From NCBI GenBank assembly GCA_022579005.1, contig MU401643.1, positions 1-64,000 on the forward strand: a stretch of DNA of 64,000 nt. The letters are read 5' to 3'. The position numbers and the translations under genes were made by a program. Source of the DNA: Poronia punctata (Eukaryota > Ascomycota > Sordariomycetes > Xylariales > Xylariaceae). Below, in pieces: positions 1 to 13,800 of the stretch. The notes beneath the pieces are model-generated. The model had not been told where the DNA came from, ran no database searches, and saw only the letters and a list, made by a program, of their open reading frames with translations. Within the stretch, counting starts at the first letter, position 1. Every line of letters starts with the position of its first letter.

Positions 1-194
1 TATATATAAGCTAATTTTTAAATATGTTTGCATATTTAAAATATATTATAAAAATTGCAAAGTGCTAGTAATTATATAAATGCTAGCAATTTTTAAGTTT
101 TTTTAAATATAAGTACATATTTAAAAATACGTTATAATATATAATAGTTAAAATAAGTTAAAGTAATTAAAGTACTTTAGTACTATATTATTTA
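1..194. mobile_element. Retrotransposon B copy 1, left fragment
   Basis: This stretch aligns base for base with the part of B copy 2 just inside its left LTR (about 39315-39507); both share the blocks ctaatttttaaatatg and taattatataaatgctag apart from C/T and G/A changes. It ends in ATTTA (190-194), after which element A begins. The B sequence resumes at 9436, so B1 is one element split by A. Its left LTR must lie before the window. The DNA is very A+T-rich and shows no open frame. Confidence 0.85.
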
Positions 195-384
195 TAATAT
201 AGTACATTTAAACGATCTAGAAGATCTTTAGTATATGGTTATATAACCTAGTTATATAACCTATAATTACATAACTGCTAACTAGTGCTTTAAGCATCTT
301 TATAAAGTAGCTTTAGCTACTAATAGCTATTCTAAATCTTAAAATTAATTTATTTTATTTTAACTAACTAACTTAATACTATTA
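195..384 (+). repeat. Element A 5' LTR
   Basis: 190 bp, starting taatatagta and ending atactatta, i.e. TG..CA ends converted to TA..TA. It aligns without gaps to 9246-9435. By eye about 23 differences are present and all are transitions, as expected if two identical LTRs were mutated by RIP after insertion. It contains a short internal duplication of the motif ttatataacc. Confidence 0.92.
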
Positions 385-3300
385 TTTTAATAGCTAGCAA
401 CACTGTTTAATTAGCTGCACTATAACTATATACTATTAAACAAGAGATAAGATTTTTATAACTTATAAGACCTAAAATTAGAATAACTTAAACAATATAG
501 TATAAAAATTGTTAAACTATTAAAAAACCTGTTAACTAAGAATTATAAATAATAAAAAGCTATACTTTAAGGCTTTACGCTTTTTTTTAGCTTTTTTACT
601 TATTACTTTTTACTTTACTGTTTATAATATAAACTATATATTATATAAACAAATAGAAAAAATAAATTAAAAAAGTTAAAACCTTAAATTTAAAAAGGCA
701 TATAGTGTTATTAAAAAAATACTTTTAAAATTAACTTGTTAAAAAGTATTTAATCCTATACTTTTTATACTTTCTTATAAATAACATATAAATAATTTAA
801 ATAATTTAATAATATATTATAATACTTAAACTTTTAAAAGATAAAGAAAATTAAAATATTAACTAAGCTAAAACTAATTTAAAAATAAAATATTTTAAAA
901 GCATTATAAATAAATATTATAACTTTTAATAACAATAGCTTACTTTATTTATATAACAAACTAGCTAAACACTAGCCTTTTTACTATACTTTGCAAGCTA
1001 GTAAATAAACAAATAAACTTTTAAGTTAAAAGTAAATAAGCTATATAACTAACTAGTATAGTTATATACTAAAAACTATAAAAATATTTTATTAAATAAA
1101 CAATATATACTTATTAAATAAAAACCTTTTATATTTAACTTTAACTAAACTTTATTAAATAATAGTTTGTTTATATTATTAGCACTAAACTTAGGTTAGC
1201 AAACATTAGCTTTTTATTCAATAAATATAATAGCAACGTTTTTACTAGCAAAGAAATTAGCTAAACTACGCTTACTTTTTATTAAGTTATTAAAAGCACT
1301 ACTTATTAAATTACTTAAAATATAAGATTTAGTACTACAAATACTAAATAAAAACAAAATAGCAATACTAAAAACTAACAATATTACTAAAATAATAAAA
1401 ATAATAGCTTAAATACTACGTCTACTTTAATAAAATTAAGCTAATTAATAAAATTAACTTAATTAAAAAGGAGAAAAATATAATAACTTTTTTTATAGTT
1501 AGGAAATTTACTAAATAAGCTACTTTTATTTAAATATAAAAACGTTTTTTAAATAAAGTAACTATATTATTATTAAAACAAATATATACTAAAAAACGTT
1601 TTATTATTTAAAAACAGTGTTAAAAAATATTTTTAAAACCTAGCAAAAGCTAAAGTAATTTAATAAGATTTTTTATAATTACTTTATAGCAACACATAGG
1701 CTTAGTAATTAAAAAAATGTTTTTTAAACTATATACTTTAATATTAGCAAATAATAACTTAGCGCTAACAATACTACGTTAACAATTTTAAATACTTATA
1801 ACAAATATTTTAATAGCTTTTTATAGTTAAACAAATTACTATAACGCTAAAAAGGTTAAAAATAATAAATTAATCTGTTTATAAGCTGCTAAAATAATAT
1901 AATATGCTAAAGTAGCTAAACTAATTACTTTTATTTAATAGCTAATACAAATTTATAATATAGTATACCTATTATTTTAATAGCTAATTATTAAACTAAA
2001 TACAAACACTATACTTAATACTTATTTTATATATTTTTAAAAAAAGCGATAATATATAAATACATAATTGTTTAGCTTAAAATGTTTATTAACTAAAAAC
2101 TTTTTAGTGCTATATATATACTTACTTTTACCTATATTTATAATGCTAAAAAATAGCATAATAATAATTATTAAATAAAAAGCTGTAATTAAAGTTATAA
2201 TAAAAAATAAAGCATATATTATAAAAATAATTAAGCAACTAGCAAAATAAATAAAAAAAACGTTTTAGCCTTAAAAACAAAATAATAAATACTAACAAAA
2301 ATAAAATAATAAGTACTAAGGTTAACGCTTTTATAAACATAATTATAAAAGTCCTTATAGTAATTATAAATATTAACGCTAACGTTAAAATAAATAAGTT
2401 AAACAACTTATAAATAAACGTTATTTTAATAACTAAGTTAATAAAATATACGTTATATAAAATTAAAATAATAAGAAATCTTAAAAAACAAAGCTTATAT
2501 AAAAGAAATATTTCTTTTTTAAAAAAGTATTAAATAATAAAAATAAAAGTACTTATAATACTATAAAAATAGATAATAATTAAAATAATACTGCTTACTT
2601 ATTTAACTTAGTAACTATTAAACTTTAATTTTTAGCTGGTAAGTTTAAAAAAACGTGCAAAAATTGCTATAAACTGTTTTTATTTTATAACTAATATATA
2701 AAATATATTATAAATTTTTTATATAAAATATTAAAAACTTTATTAAAAACCTTATTAAAAACTTTATTAAAAGTTTTATTATTTAATTATTAATAACTAA
2801 TAGTATAAAACGTACTAAATTTAAATATTTTTTTAAAACAATTAAAAAATAGTAAAGTTTTTTATATAATAAATACTAAAATATAATTTAAAAACAAAAT
2901 ATATATAAATATAAAACTAATACAAGTTTATAAATAAAAAACACTTTTAAAATATATATATATAAAAGTTATAATAAGATTTTTTAACTATAAAAATATA
3001 TTTACTATATATGCTAGCTTAAAAGCATTTAATACTATATTTAGCTAGTATTTTTTTAAATAAAATAAAAATACGCTATAAAACTTAAAAAGTTTTTACT
3101 TTTTTTTATTATAAAAATATAAAAAATTTTATTTAACTTAAATAAAAAGCTATGTTTTTTATTTTATTATAAACAGCATTTAAAATAAAAGTTTATATAA
3201 TAATTATAGCATAGCTTTATTAAAACTTTAAACTACAATTATTACTAAATATACTATAGTTTAATAAATACGTAGTTATATTAAATATATTATAATATTA

Positions 3301-6300
3301 ACTATATATTAACTTTATAGCTAATATAACAATACTTATTAATATATATTATAAATATACTTTTATTAAATAAAAAGTTATTGTTTAAATAAATATAATA
3401 ATCTTAGTATACGCTATAGTACTAATTTTAGTATTATATACTATACTTTTTTTTAACTACTATTTAAAATAAAATAAATAATATATTTTTATTATAATAA
3501 TATAAAAATTAATAAATAGTATACTAAACTATAAGTTACTATAATACGTTATATATATAAACAATATAAATAAACTTATTTATTTTTATAAAAACTTATA
3601 CGTTAATTTTATTAAAAACTTAAACGTTAATAAAATAAATATAGTTTACTAAATAAGTTTATAAGCGTTTTTAGCTACTATTAAATATAAAATAAACAAA
3701 AAAAAGTTTAATTTAAAAAATAATATTTTATTGTTTTTTTAAACTAATATAAAAAACATTAAATAAGCATAAGCTACTTTTTTAGCTAATAACTATAAAA
3801 TACTTTTATAACTAAAAAAAAACAAAATATAAAAATAAGCCTAATAAAAATAAAATATTTTTATTTTATTTTATTAAAAAATAGCGTCTATATATTTTAA
3901 AAAAACTTTAAAGTAGCTATAAAACTAAAAAGCATACTTAAAAGCTACAATATATAATATAATAAAAGCATTATTTTTATGCTAAAAAATAAGAAGTTAT
4001 ATATTAACTTTGTTTAAAAATAGCAATACTAGCAAAAATAAATAAGGCTATATAAACGTAAAATTAAAAACTAAAAGTTTTTAAATAATATGTTTAATAA
4101 TTTTTATAAATAAAAAAAACTTTATTAAATATAAAAGCTAAGTTTATTTAAATGTTTAGTGTTTATTATATAAACAATTATTAAAAGCAAGCGTAAAAAA
4201 TAAGTAGTAATAAACTTTTACTTTTTAAATAATATTATAATATTAAATATTTACTTAATGCTAGCTTAAAAAAATATTATATTTAATTTTAAAAGTAAAA
4301 AATATATAATAGTACTAAACGCTATTTTATTCTTTTATTAGTTACTAATATATACTTATTATAAAAACAAAATAGTAGTTATATTACTAAAAAGATTAAA
4401 AGTTTTAAGTGTTGCTTTTATAAAATTTAAAAATAGTTTAACATATAAATAAAAATTTATAAACTAATAATTGTAAAATTATTATAAATATTACTGTGCT
4501 TATATAAACAATATTGTTATTTTTAGCAATATAGTAAAAAAACATTATAAATATATAAAAGCTATACTATAACTAATTTAAAATATTAAACTTATACTAT
4601 TACTAACTAAATCCTTTTGCAATTATTTAATAGTTAAACTATTAAGTTTATAAGTAAATAGTTTAAAAATAGCTATAATTAAATATTATATAAAAGCTAT
4701 ATATAAAATTAAAATGCTATAAATACTAAAAAACCTAAAAACTTTTATTAAAATAATAATATAACTAAAAAATAAAAATAATAGCAAAGAAATATACAAA
4801 AAAAGAAATCTTAAAGAAAAATATTATAAATAAATAAAAATAAACTTTTAAACAATTTTTTAAGCTAATAGCTAAAAAGATATAAAGTTTTTAAATTATA
4901 TAAAACAATTTATATAAATTAAACTATTTAATTTATTAAAACTATAATAAATAAGTTTTTTAAAAAATTAATATTTTAGCTAAAAAAACTATAAAAAAAG
5001 GTTTTATATTAATAAACAATGTATAGCTTATTATATATTTTAATAAAGTGCTTATAAAAGCTAAAAAACAATACTATATAACAAAACTAAAAGTATTATG
5101 CTTTATTTAGCTTTATATACAGCTTAAGCTTTAATTATAGTTTTATAAATACTTTATTATTATTTAAAGTAATTATAAAGCTATAAAAGGCATTATTAAC
5201 TAAAAGAACTTTATAATAATAAATATAGTTAAAATAAATTTTTATTTAATATAAGCTTTAATATATATAAAATAATATAAACTTAACGTTTATTATATAC
5301 TAGAAAAAGTAAATTTAGTACTTAACACATTATTATGCTTACCTATAACACTAAACAAAAATAATAACAAAAAAGCTAATAAAAATATTAATATATTAAA
5401 TAATATTATATTTAAATATACATACTTAATATATAATATTTAGCTAGTAGAGTTTTTTAAATAAAACTAATTAACGTATATTAAAAAAACAAACAAACTA
5501 CTAAAATATTAAAAGCTATTAATTTAAATACTAAACTAAAACTTAAATTTTAAAAAATATTAAATAGCTTTTTATATTATATTTTATATAAGGTATTAAA
5601 ATAACTAGTTATTTTTAAAAATTATATATAAGACTTATTATAAAAAGCATATAATAACGCTTATTATTTTAAGTTTTATTAAATAGTAAACATACTATAA
5701 AAATATTATATATATAACCTTTTAAAGCATATTTAATAATATTTAGTATACTATTTATAATATTTTGTTAATAAAATAAATAAAAGCAAGCTTTTTAAAT
5801 TAATAAAACTAATAATAACCTTTAATATTTTATATTATATAATTATTATAAACTTTATTATAAAAATGCTAATAGTATTATTATAAAAAACCTTTTAGCA
5901 AATAGTTAGCTATAGCATATATAATTGTTTACTTATTATTACTTGCAAATTTAATAAAAAAACAATTTTTATACCAAAAAACAATAAGTATATAGCTGCT
6001 AAATAAGGCCTAGTTATTATTAAAATATTAATACTTTATAAATAGAAGATATTATTATGTAAAATTTTTAATAAAACTTTAAAATTTATTTTATAACTTT
6101 AAAAGACTTTATTTATTAATATAACTACTACATTATTTAAATTTATAATATATTATTTATAAACTAATAAATAGTTTTTTAAAAAAAACTAAAATATTAA
6201 AATTGCTATTTATTATTGTTATATAGTATAAAATGTTTTATAAATCTTTATTATTATATTTTTTTAATATATACTAAATAACGCTTATTAAAAAACTATT

Positions 6301-9231
6301 AAACGCTTTTTTAACAAAGTAGTACTAAGATTTAAGCTATAGAATTTAGTTTTTATTATAAACGTTTTATAAAATATAATTAATTATAAGCTAGCTAAAT
6401 AACTATATTAAAAAAAGCTTAAATTATAATAAACTTTGCTATAGCTAATATAAAAACTAAATATAATAAAACTAAATAATATTAAAAGTATAAAATAAAA
6501 AATAAAGTATACTTAAAACTATATAAAAAATATAAGTTACTAAGTAAACTATATTAAAAATAGTTTTAATAAAAAGTTAAACTTTTTATAATATTAAAAA
6601 CAGTTAATAATTTAGCTTATAAACTAAATTTTTTAAAATATTAAAAGATTTACTAAGTAATATTAGTTGTATACTTATATTTAGCGCTTAAAAAAACTAA
6701 CTTATACCTTTAACATAAGCTAAAACTAAAGCAAGTATATATAAATAAAAATAATAAATAATAAAAGTTATTTAAAATAATTTAATTTCTTTAATAATAG
6801 ATTTTAAAAGTTAGCAAAAAAAACTATATTAAAATACTTAGTTAAATAAAAAAGGTATTTACTTATATATAATATATAGTACTTAAAAAAAATCTTTATA
6901 TAAAATGCCTTTAAGCTAGTTTATTAATATAATATAATATACTTATTATTACTTAATAAGCTAAAAGGCAAAGCAATAAATAAACTTATTAAAAATATAT
7001 TTAAACTATTACTATACTTATAATTAAATAAATAAAAGCTAGTATAAATTATATTTAAAATAAATATATAAGTATAGTTACTTACTTTTAACTACTATTA
7101 AACGTGCTTTTTTATATATTAAATATATTATTTTTTATAAATATTAATATTTTCTTTTTATACTTTTAGCTATTTCTTTTTTGTTTTTATAAACTTAAAT
7201 AATAAAACTAGGCGTTTAATATAATAAATTGCTATTTAACGTTTTTTTTCTTTTAATTATTTACTTTTATTTTAATTATATATTTTACTATTACTTGTTT
7301 AAGCTAACGCAATTATATTTTTTAATAATAATCTTTTATAAATAAAGCTTTTATAAGTTATGCTTTAATAACAAAAATAATATAATATAATATATAATAA
7401 TACTAAATACTTATATAGGCTATTTTTTAATATATTAAAAGTAGTAAATAATAATAAGACTTAGTACTAACTATATTTACTTAACTAATATAGCATTAAT
7501 AAGATAAAATATAATATTTATTAAATTATACTTTTATACTAGCAAAATATTTTTAAAAACATAGCACTAAAAGTATAAATATAATTAAACATTATTATAT
7601 TATATTTAATATAATATAAACTAAAAAGTAAACTATTTAATAATTAGCTATAAACAATAATTAAAAAATTGTTTTTTATAGCTAAACATGCTAGCAACGC
7701 TAAAGATTAAGTAGATAATGTATAGATTATTATTAATAAAATAGAACTAGAAAAACTTAAAACTTTTAAAATTGCAAAAAATATTTAACTTAGTATAGGT
7801 ACTATGCTAATAGTAATTTTATAAACATTATAAAATATAGCACTTATTTAGTTACTTTATAATCTTATGTAAAAATAAGTACTATAATATTAAAAATAGT
7901 AAGCTAATAAATAAAAACTTAAATATAAAAAAGTATTACTAAAAATAATAATACTAACTAGTATATTAACATTAATTTTTAAGTTAATAAAAATTTTACG
8001 CCTAGATTTATTAATATTTTAATTGCAATTAAAAGCGTTAAACTTATAAATAGTAAATATATTTATATAAAGCAAACTATAGTTTAAAATTTTAAAACCT
8101 TTACTACTTATAAATTTAAGGTTATTATTAACAACAATTTTATAAACAATAAATAATAGTTTGTTATTATTAAAGCTAGCACCTAAGGTTATATAAATAA
8201 TAGCTAATATAATAATGCTAACAAATACTATAAAGATAACATTTTTTAAAGCATTTAAAAAGAAATATATAAAAAACAAATTATAAAACAAGCTAAATGC
8301 GCAAAAATAATAACTTAAAAAACTAAATAAACTTAAAGACTATACTAATTTATTTATTTATTAAATTAATAAATAGATTTAAAACCTTATTAGTATTGCG
8401 TAAATTAAACAAGCTTACTAGCATTTTTAAAAAAGACTTTAATAACCTTAAAAAATAAACAATACTTAATAAAATACTAAAAAATATTAAACCTAGCTTT
8501 AAAAAATACTATAACTATGTTTATAAGCTATTAAATAAAAAGATTAAATATAAACTAAAAAAAGCTATTTATAGTAAGCTAATATAAACCTAAGTAGTAA
8601 ACATAATGCAAAATATAATCTTTGCTATATACGTTAAAAATATAATAATGTAAATAGCAAAAATAGCAATTGTTAACTAAGCATTTATAGTTTTTAAATT
8701 ATTTAAATAAAAAATTAAATATTAAACTAAAAAGTTGTAATAAAAAATTAATAGTATATAAACTATTATAATATAACTATAAGCAAATATTTAAAAGATG
8801 TGCTAGGAGATTAACAGCTTTCAGTTTTAAAATAAAAACTATAAAAATATAGCAAGCTAGCAAAAAAATAACGCTAAACAGGCTGCAAACTTAAAAGAAA
8901 GCAAAAAAATAAAGTAGTAAATAATAGTTTAGCTAATAAATTAAAACAACAATGCTTAAAACAACAACGTTAACAATATAAGCTTATTATTATTTTTTAG
9001 CAAATAATATATAATATAAAGCTAGAAAATATAAAATACTTATATATGCGTTAAATTATATAAACATAAAAATAACATTTATAGAACAACATTTGCAAAT
9101 AATAACATTTGCAAGGACATTTATAAAACATAGCTTATTAGTATTTATAAAGGACATTAAATAAAAGATGCAAAACAGCTTTGCATTATTTATTAACAAA
9201 AAAACAAGAACGTTTTTTATTTTGTTTTTTT

Positions 9232-9245
9232 AAGGGAAGGCAAAC
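9232..9245 (+). other. Polypurine tract of element A
   Basis: The run aagggaaggcaaac lies directly against the right LTR. It is conspicuous for its G content in otherwise G-poor DNA. This is the usual position of the plus-strand primer of LTR retrotransposons and gives the orientation. Confidence 0.75.
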
Positions 9246-9435
9246 TAATATAGTATATTTAAACAATTTAAAAGATTTTTAGTGCATAGTTATATAACCT
9301 AGTTATATAACCTATAGTTATATAACTGCTAACTAGTGCCCTAAGCATTTTTATAAAGTAGCTCTAGCTACTAACGGCTATTTTAGATCCTAGAATTAAT
9401 CTATTTTATTTTAACTAACTAACCTAATGCTATTA
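9246..9435 (+). repeat. Element A 3' LTR
   Basis: 190-bp partner of 195-384, same length and no gaps. It is followed at once by ATTTA (9436-9440), the second copy of the target duplication, and then by B sequence. Confidence 0.92.
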
Positions 9436-10642
9436 ATTTATATAAGCTTATAAATATATTAAATGTACTTATATTTAAACTAGGTATTTTTAAGTATTTT
9501 ATATTATATTAAAGTACCTAGTTACGTTTACTATTTATTTACTTTGCTTATGCTAATACTTTTATAAGTTTAAATACTTTTTTAAATTTTTTAAATTTTT
9601 TTATTTTTTTATTTTTGCTTTTTTATTTTTATATTTTTATATTTTTGTTTTTATTTTATTTTTATTTTTTTTGCTTTTATATTTTTTTTTTGCATACTTA
9701 TTTTTACTTTTTAGCGCATAAGCGTTAGTTTTAAATTAATTTTTAAAGTATTTAAAACGTTGTTATGCTTTTTAATTATAAAGTAAATAATATACGCATT
9801 TTCCTTTTTATTTAATGCTTACTACGCTATTTTATAGTATATAATATAAAATTTAAACTTATTTTTAATACATAAATAGTTTATTGTTTAAAAAAAAGTT
9901 TTAAGCTATAGTTAAGCATGCTAATATAAACTTTAATAAAAAAAACTTTGCTGCTTTTTTAGCCTAGGCTTATATATAGAACTTTTATAGCATAAGTAAG
10001 TATAACTTAGCTTTTATAATACTTTATTATAAAAAGATAAAGCTAGTATGCTTGCAAGCTTTTTTATATTTTTTATTATGCTTATTTAATTTATTTTACT
10101 TATAAGTTTGCTTTTATTAAAGTATTTTATATTTATATTTTATATAGTTTTTAGCTTGCTATTTTAAAAAAAGCAAAACTAGTTACGCTAAAAAAAAAGC
10201 TTTGCTAAATAGATTTTAAAAGATAAGCACTTTAATAATAATGCTAATGCTTACTTAAAAGTTGCTACTACTAATTAAATTTTTATAATAAAAGCTAATA
10301 AGTATTTAAATAAAAATTTTAATGCTTATAAAAAAGTTATTATAGTTAACTAAGCTTTTAAGTTATTTATAGTTACTTATTATATTTTTTTTATTATAAT
10401 TTGCTATAATAATTACTTTGCTTTTTTTTTATGCTTTTATTAGTAATAAAGGTTGCTTTTAATAAAGTATTTATAAGTAAAGCTAGCGCTTATTTAAATA
10501 CTGCTTATACTTATAAACATTATTAACAATAAGCAAAGCGCTTAGCTTAGTTATTTATTTCTTTATTATTTAATTTATTAAGCTAAAGTAGTCTTATAAT
10601 ATATTATATTTATTAACATTAGCAAAAAAATATAAAAAAGGC

Positions 10643-10800
10643 TGCTAGTAAGCAGCTTAAAAGTATTATAAATAAAAATATTGCTAGCAAGCAACTAAAT
10701 AATATTGCAAGTACTTTTATGCTTTTGCTTAAAGCGTTAGTTGCTAGCAAGCAACATAATAATATTATAAATACTTTTTTTATTTTTGCTATAATATGTT
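10643..10800. repeat. 60-bp tandem repeat in B1 (two units)
   Basis: Units begin with ttgctagcaagcaac at 10681 and 10741, exactly 60 bp apart. A related but shorter unit (40-bp spacing) lies just before. The period is a multiple of three, so it may have coded a 20-residue protein repeat before decay. The same repeat has three units in B2 (40801, 40861, 40921) and two in B3 (62879, 62939). Confidence 0.8.
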
Positions 10801-13800
10801 TTATAACATTTAATCTAGTTATTAATTTTTTTGCTATACTAATATAGCTAAACAAACCTTTAATACTATAAACCTTTTAATGAGCTTTAAAAAGCAGTAA
10901 AAAGTTTTAGTGTATAAAAGAAATATGTTTTTTGCTTTAGTTAGTATTGCAAGCTATAACTTATTATTTTTTTAATTAAAAGCATATTTTTTGCCTTTTA
11001 TTTATTTTTATAATAAAAATTATTATAAAAGTTTTATATAGTAAGTTAAAGTATTTTTAATATATTATAATACTTACTTTTTTATTTAACTATACTAATT
11101 TACTTTTACTATATAGTTGCTTATTTTATTAAAAAGTTTTTTTTATACTAAAAAATAAAGCTGTTGCTTAAAAGCTATAAAAAGCTTTTAAATATAGTTT
11201 TTTTATTTTTAATTAAAGTTTCCTTTTAAAGTTTTTTTTTTTGTATATATTATTTTATTATATATTTTAAGCTAAGTAAAAAAAAAGCAACCGTTAAAGC
11301 AATTCTTAAATGCTTTATTTAATACTAGTTTAAATTTACTACTTAGTAAATAGCTATAAGTTTTATAGCTTATTTTTAATACTTTTACTTTTATTAATAC
11401 TAGCTTTAGTTTTAGTAAAAATAGGAAAAATAATAGTAATAATAATAATAATATTTAATTTAGCAAATTTAATACAAACAAAAATTATATTTTATATTAT
11501 AATTATATTAAGCTATATATTTTAAATTAACTTTTACGTTTTAATAAACCTGTTTTTAAAACGCTAGCGTTTTTTATTTATAAAAAAAAGCAAAGAATTA
11601 TACTTAAGTTACGCTTAAATACTTATTAAAATGTTTTATATACTAATTATTTTTTAGTTATAATATATAGTTTTATTTATTTATTTTTTTAAATTAGTTA
11701 TTATAATATAGCTAACTTAAATTACTATTTTTGCTTATATTATACTACTAGCTAAGCTTATTACTTACTTTTTACTTAAGTTATACTATATAATAACGTT
11801 TTATTTAAAATACTTAAAGCAAAAGTAATTATTAAAAATTAAGTAAGTATTTTACTTTTTCTTAATGCTTATAAGTATTTAACTTTTTTTAAAAAAGTAA
11901 AAAAGTTATATAAGTATATTAACACTTTAAATAAGCATTATAGCAATTTTTACTAGCATATTATTTACTTTTATTTAAAAAAGATATTTAGTAGTAAGTG
12001 TTTTTTTAAAAAATATAAAATACTTTATTTTAAATATTTAAGCTAAAAGGTTATAAAGTTAAAAATATAAAACTTAACAAGTTTATAATAAATAATAAAA
12101 AGCTTATTTTAGCTTAAAATACTACTATTAGCTTTTAAAGTCTTAGCACTTTTTAGTAAAAAGCTTATAATAGTAGTTATAGTGTTTATAAAGCTTATAA
12201 TGCTTATAGTAGTTAAAGTTAGCAGCGTGCTGCTAACGCTTAAAAAAATAAAGCAAAAAAGTAAAAAGCAAAAAAGCTTTTAAAAAAAATTAAATTAGTT
12301 TTATTTTATTATAAAGCTTATTACTTTTTTTAATAACTTTTATTTTTTAGTTATGTTTTTAATTTAAATTATTATGCTTTTTTTACTTTTGCTTGTTTAT
12401 TATTTATTATTTTTAAATAGTTTTAATTAGCTAGTTTAAATATAAATATTAAAGTTTTATAATAAACTTTTAATACTTACGCTTTTTTTTAATTAAAGTA
12501 TAATGTTTTATTACTTTTTAAAGTTAAGTTTTTATTTTTAGTAATAGTATTAAAATTTATTATAAGTTTAGTAGTTATTTAAAATGCTTAAACCTTTTTT
12601 AAAATAAGTTTTTAATAAGTTTATTTGCTAGCATATTAGCTATTACTACATATTTAATTTTAAATAAGCTTTTTAATATTATTTATATATTTATACGTTT
12701 TATATATTAATATGTTTTAATTAAGTACTAATATATTTTTTAGTTCTTACTACTAAGAAGATTGCTTATATATTATTAAAGTAAGTTTTTTAGTTTTAAT
12801 TAATATTAAGCTTTATATTAGCTATTAAACGCTTTAGCGCTATAGCTTTTTTGCGTATTAATTTTAAAACTATTAACTTTGCTTTTATAATAAAAATAAA
12901 AACTATATTTTACTAATATATTTTTTAAATAATTAAGCTTTTTTATAAACTTATTAAATATTTATAAAAGAATTATTATATTTTTAAATTATTAGCAAAG
13001 AATGTATTTTATTACTATTACTAGTACTTATAAGCTATTAAAAAAGAATTTATTACTATTTTTAGCTTTTTAATATAATATAAATATTTAATAATTTAAT
13101 TTACTATAATTAAATACTTTAAACATAAGTTAGTTAAAAACTTTAATAAAAGTAATATAGTATATAATATATTTGCTTTTATTATAATTACTATATATAT
13201 AATTAATTTTATACGCTTTTAATAGGCTTTAATTTATATTTTTATTGCTATGCTTTTAAACTCTTTTAGGTTTTATAAGGTAGTAGTATATATAGTATTT
13301 AGCTTTTATTAGCTAAATTATAACGCTTAGCTACTTTTTTAATATACTAGTTATAAAGTAACAAATTCCTTTTAATTTTTTTTTATTACTTTAATTTTAA
13401 ATAACCATATAATATTTTTTTTAGTTTTTAATTTTATATGCTTATTTAATACTTTAAATTATTTAAAACACTTATACTTTATAAAACTTTAAATATAATA
13501 TTAAGAAATTATTTATATAAAAAACTATTAATATTTAGCAATCTTTGTTATAAAATAAGCAAGGTTCTTTTTAAAAAAGTATAAAACTAAGTTTTATTAG
13601 CATGCTTAAAAATCTTTTATATTAAAAAAATAAGTTTTTTAAACTATATAATACTTTTAAAAGTAGTATAACTTTATTAAAATGCTTTTTTATATTATTA
13701 AAAATATTATATATTATTAGCTTTTTATTTTTTTTTACTTGTATTAAAAAATGCGCTTTTAATATTATATTATTTATATTTAAAACTAAAATAAGCTACT

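Larger units (their letters stand above)
195..9435 (+). mobile_element. Element A, complete RIP-decayed LTR retrotransposon
   Basis: A 9241-bp element bounded by two 190-bp direct repeats (195-384 and 9246-9435) and flanked by an exact 5-bp duplication ATTTA (190-194, 9436-9440). The purine run just before the right LTR (9232-9245) is a polypurine tract, which sets the orientation as +. The interior has no usable reading frame; stops occur in every frame and G+C is very low. I could not assign Gypsy or Copia because no reverse transcriptase box could be read with confidence. It sits inside B copy 1, so it is younger than B1. The only longer open frames inside are low-complexity chance frames. 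Confidence 0.9.

Noticed and set aside
8019..8291. 90-residue minus-strand open frame in element A
   Set aside because: Ile/Phe/Asn-rich with no motif. It lies in RIP-decayed DNA, where long A+T-rich frames arise by chance.
10619..10855. Minus-strand hydrophobic frame in B1, with a counterpart at 40710-40925 in B2
   Set aside because: The Leu/Ile/Cys repeats are a by-product of the 60-bp tandem array. The frame differs between copies in length and is not kept as a protein.
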